Origin: RGIG5057 sp964371585
GTDB taxonomy: Bacteria > Bacillota > Clostridia > TANB77 > CAG-465
Length of the DNA stretch: 64,000 nucleotides
NCBI GenBank assembly: GCA_964371585.1
Contig: CAYJMD010000004.1
Location: 1-64,000 of the forward strand
Reading direction: 5' to 3'
In this document: positions 63,766-64,000 of the stretch, piece after piece
How the letters are laid out: each line of letters begins with the position of its first letter
Numbering within the stretch: position 1 is the stretch's first letter
Notes under the pieces: model-generated
What the model saw: only the letters and a program-made list of their open reading frames with translations
What the model was told of the DNA's origin: nothing
Database searches by the model: none
Translations under genes and position numbers: made by a program

Positions 63766-64000
63766 CTAGACCATATTTTCTTTTCTACATATATTTCTAT
63801 ATTCACAATAATCACAATGTTTAGTTTTTTTATGTGGCTTAATAGATACATTACCATTTACTAACTCTTCACATAAGTCTTGTAATATATATTTAACATC
63901 ATTACATAAATTTTTAAACTCTTCTTCAAGCAATACTTTTTTTGTACTTTTATCCGAGTTTATAGCTCTCATACTTACATCTATTAAACTATTTTTACTA
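63766..64000 (-). CDS. addB: C-terminal end of AddB-like nuclease subunit (partial)
   Basis: The frame is open from the window edge to a TAG at 63766; only the last 77 codons are visible. The end carries the cysteine cluster HCDYCEYRNICRKE (CxxCx5C), which in AddB closes the Fe-S domain next to the RecB-type nuclease site. The preceding LCNDVKYILQDLCEELVNGN, then SIKPHKKTKHC matches the same region. A Cas4-like or other PD-(D/E)XK nuclease has a similar ending, so the assignment rests on this short piece. Confidence 0.7.
   Translation of the reverse strand, partial: SKNSLIDVSMRAINSDKSTKKVLLEEEFKNLCNDVKYILQDLCEELVNGNVSIKPHKKTKHCDYCEYRNICRKENMV

Noticed and set aside
63766..64000. Cas4 nuclease next to the window edge
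   Set aside because: The cysteine cluster is compatible, but no cas genes or repeats are near and the preceding residues fit AddB better.

Overview
The window looks like a chromosomal stretch from an uncultured, very A+T-rich, endospore-forming member of the Firmicutes (class Clostridia is the best guess), probably from an animal gut. The evidence is spoIIE and spoVG, a Gram-positive sigma-A promoter style (TTGAnn, 17 bp, TATAAT), strong GGAGG ribosome binding sites, the standard code with TGA used as a stop, families typical of Clostridia (DUF4364, DUF512, YgiQ, TIGR03936) and a choloylglycine (bile-salt) hydrolase family enzyme. Two runs of exactly 100 N (11262-11361 and 28503-28602) mark scaffold gaps, so this is probably a draft or metagenome assembly. 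I saw no rRNA, tRNA, CRISPR array or prophage.

Layout. 1-5237: two tandem, recently homogenised ABC exporters, each an ATPase plus a permease; the permease that is complete carries a CPBP protease-like domain, and the other is cut by the window edge. 5319-11160: a small unknown protein, asnB, a frameshifted yigZ, a CaCA antiporter, a bile-salt-hydrolase-like enzyme and a glyoxalase-fold protein. 11253-13028: an ECF sigma factor coupled to a membrane anti-sigma factor with an Asp/Asn-rich tail. 13237-17917: a pilin-like/SUMF1 fusion, GNAT, HD and HAD proteins and an rRNA uracil methyltransferase. 18118-19416: two tiny membrane peptides missed by length cut-offs and a possible ADP-ribosyltransferase-like protein. 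19522-25222: dapA, ttcA, a class A PBP, argS and an RNHCP zinc protein. 25381-26870: a solitary tnpB element. 27078-33212: a MazF-type toxin behind a GerS-like protein, then the cmk-recJ-membrane protein-beta-CASP nuclease operon. 33293-44856: DUF4364, murA, walJ, rlmH, cysE, nitroreductase, HAD, prfB, an RluA enzyme, two radical-SAM proteins and rpmF. 45087-53896: DUF1294, spoIIE, a long coiled-coil protein with a histone-H1-like tail, comEC, spoVG and an unpaired TIGR03936 gene. 54192-64000: a MacB-type ABC system with a striking five-fold operator, an LCP enzyme, priA, a phosphohexomutase, a cytidylate-kinase-like protein, rpoZ with a long tail, and the end of addB.

Most genes are housekeeping and lie in short operons closed by clear hairpin terminators, several of which serve convergent genes on both sides. 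The most unusual signal belongs to no gene: a near-identical 18-bp sequence, consensus NAGGTTAACTTTRGTAAA, appears seven times (four copies share an exact 17-mer), with two more copies of its core. The copies lie in coding and non-coding DNA, in both orientations and in different reading frames, so DNA rather than protein appears to be conserved. One copy abuts the -35 box of the RNHCP-argS promoter and lies at the left side of the tnpB element, one overlaps the rlmH stop codon, and two lie in the GerS-like gene. Its role is unknown.
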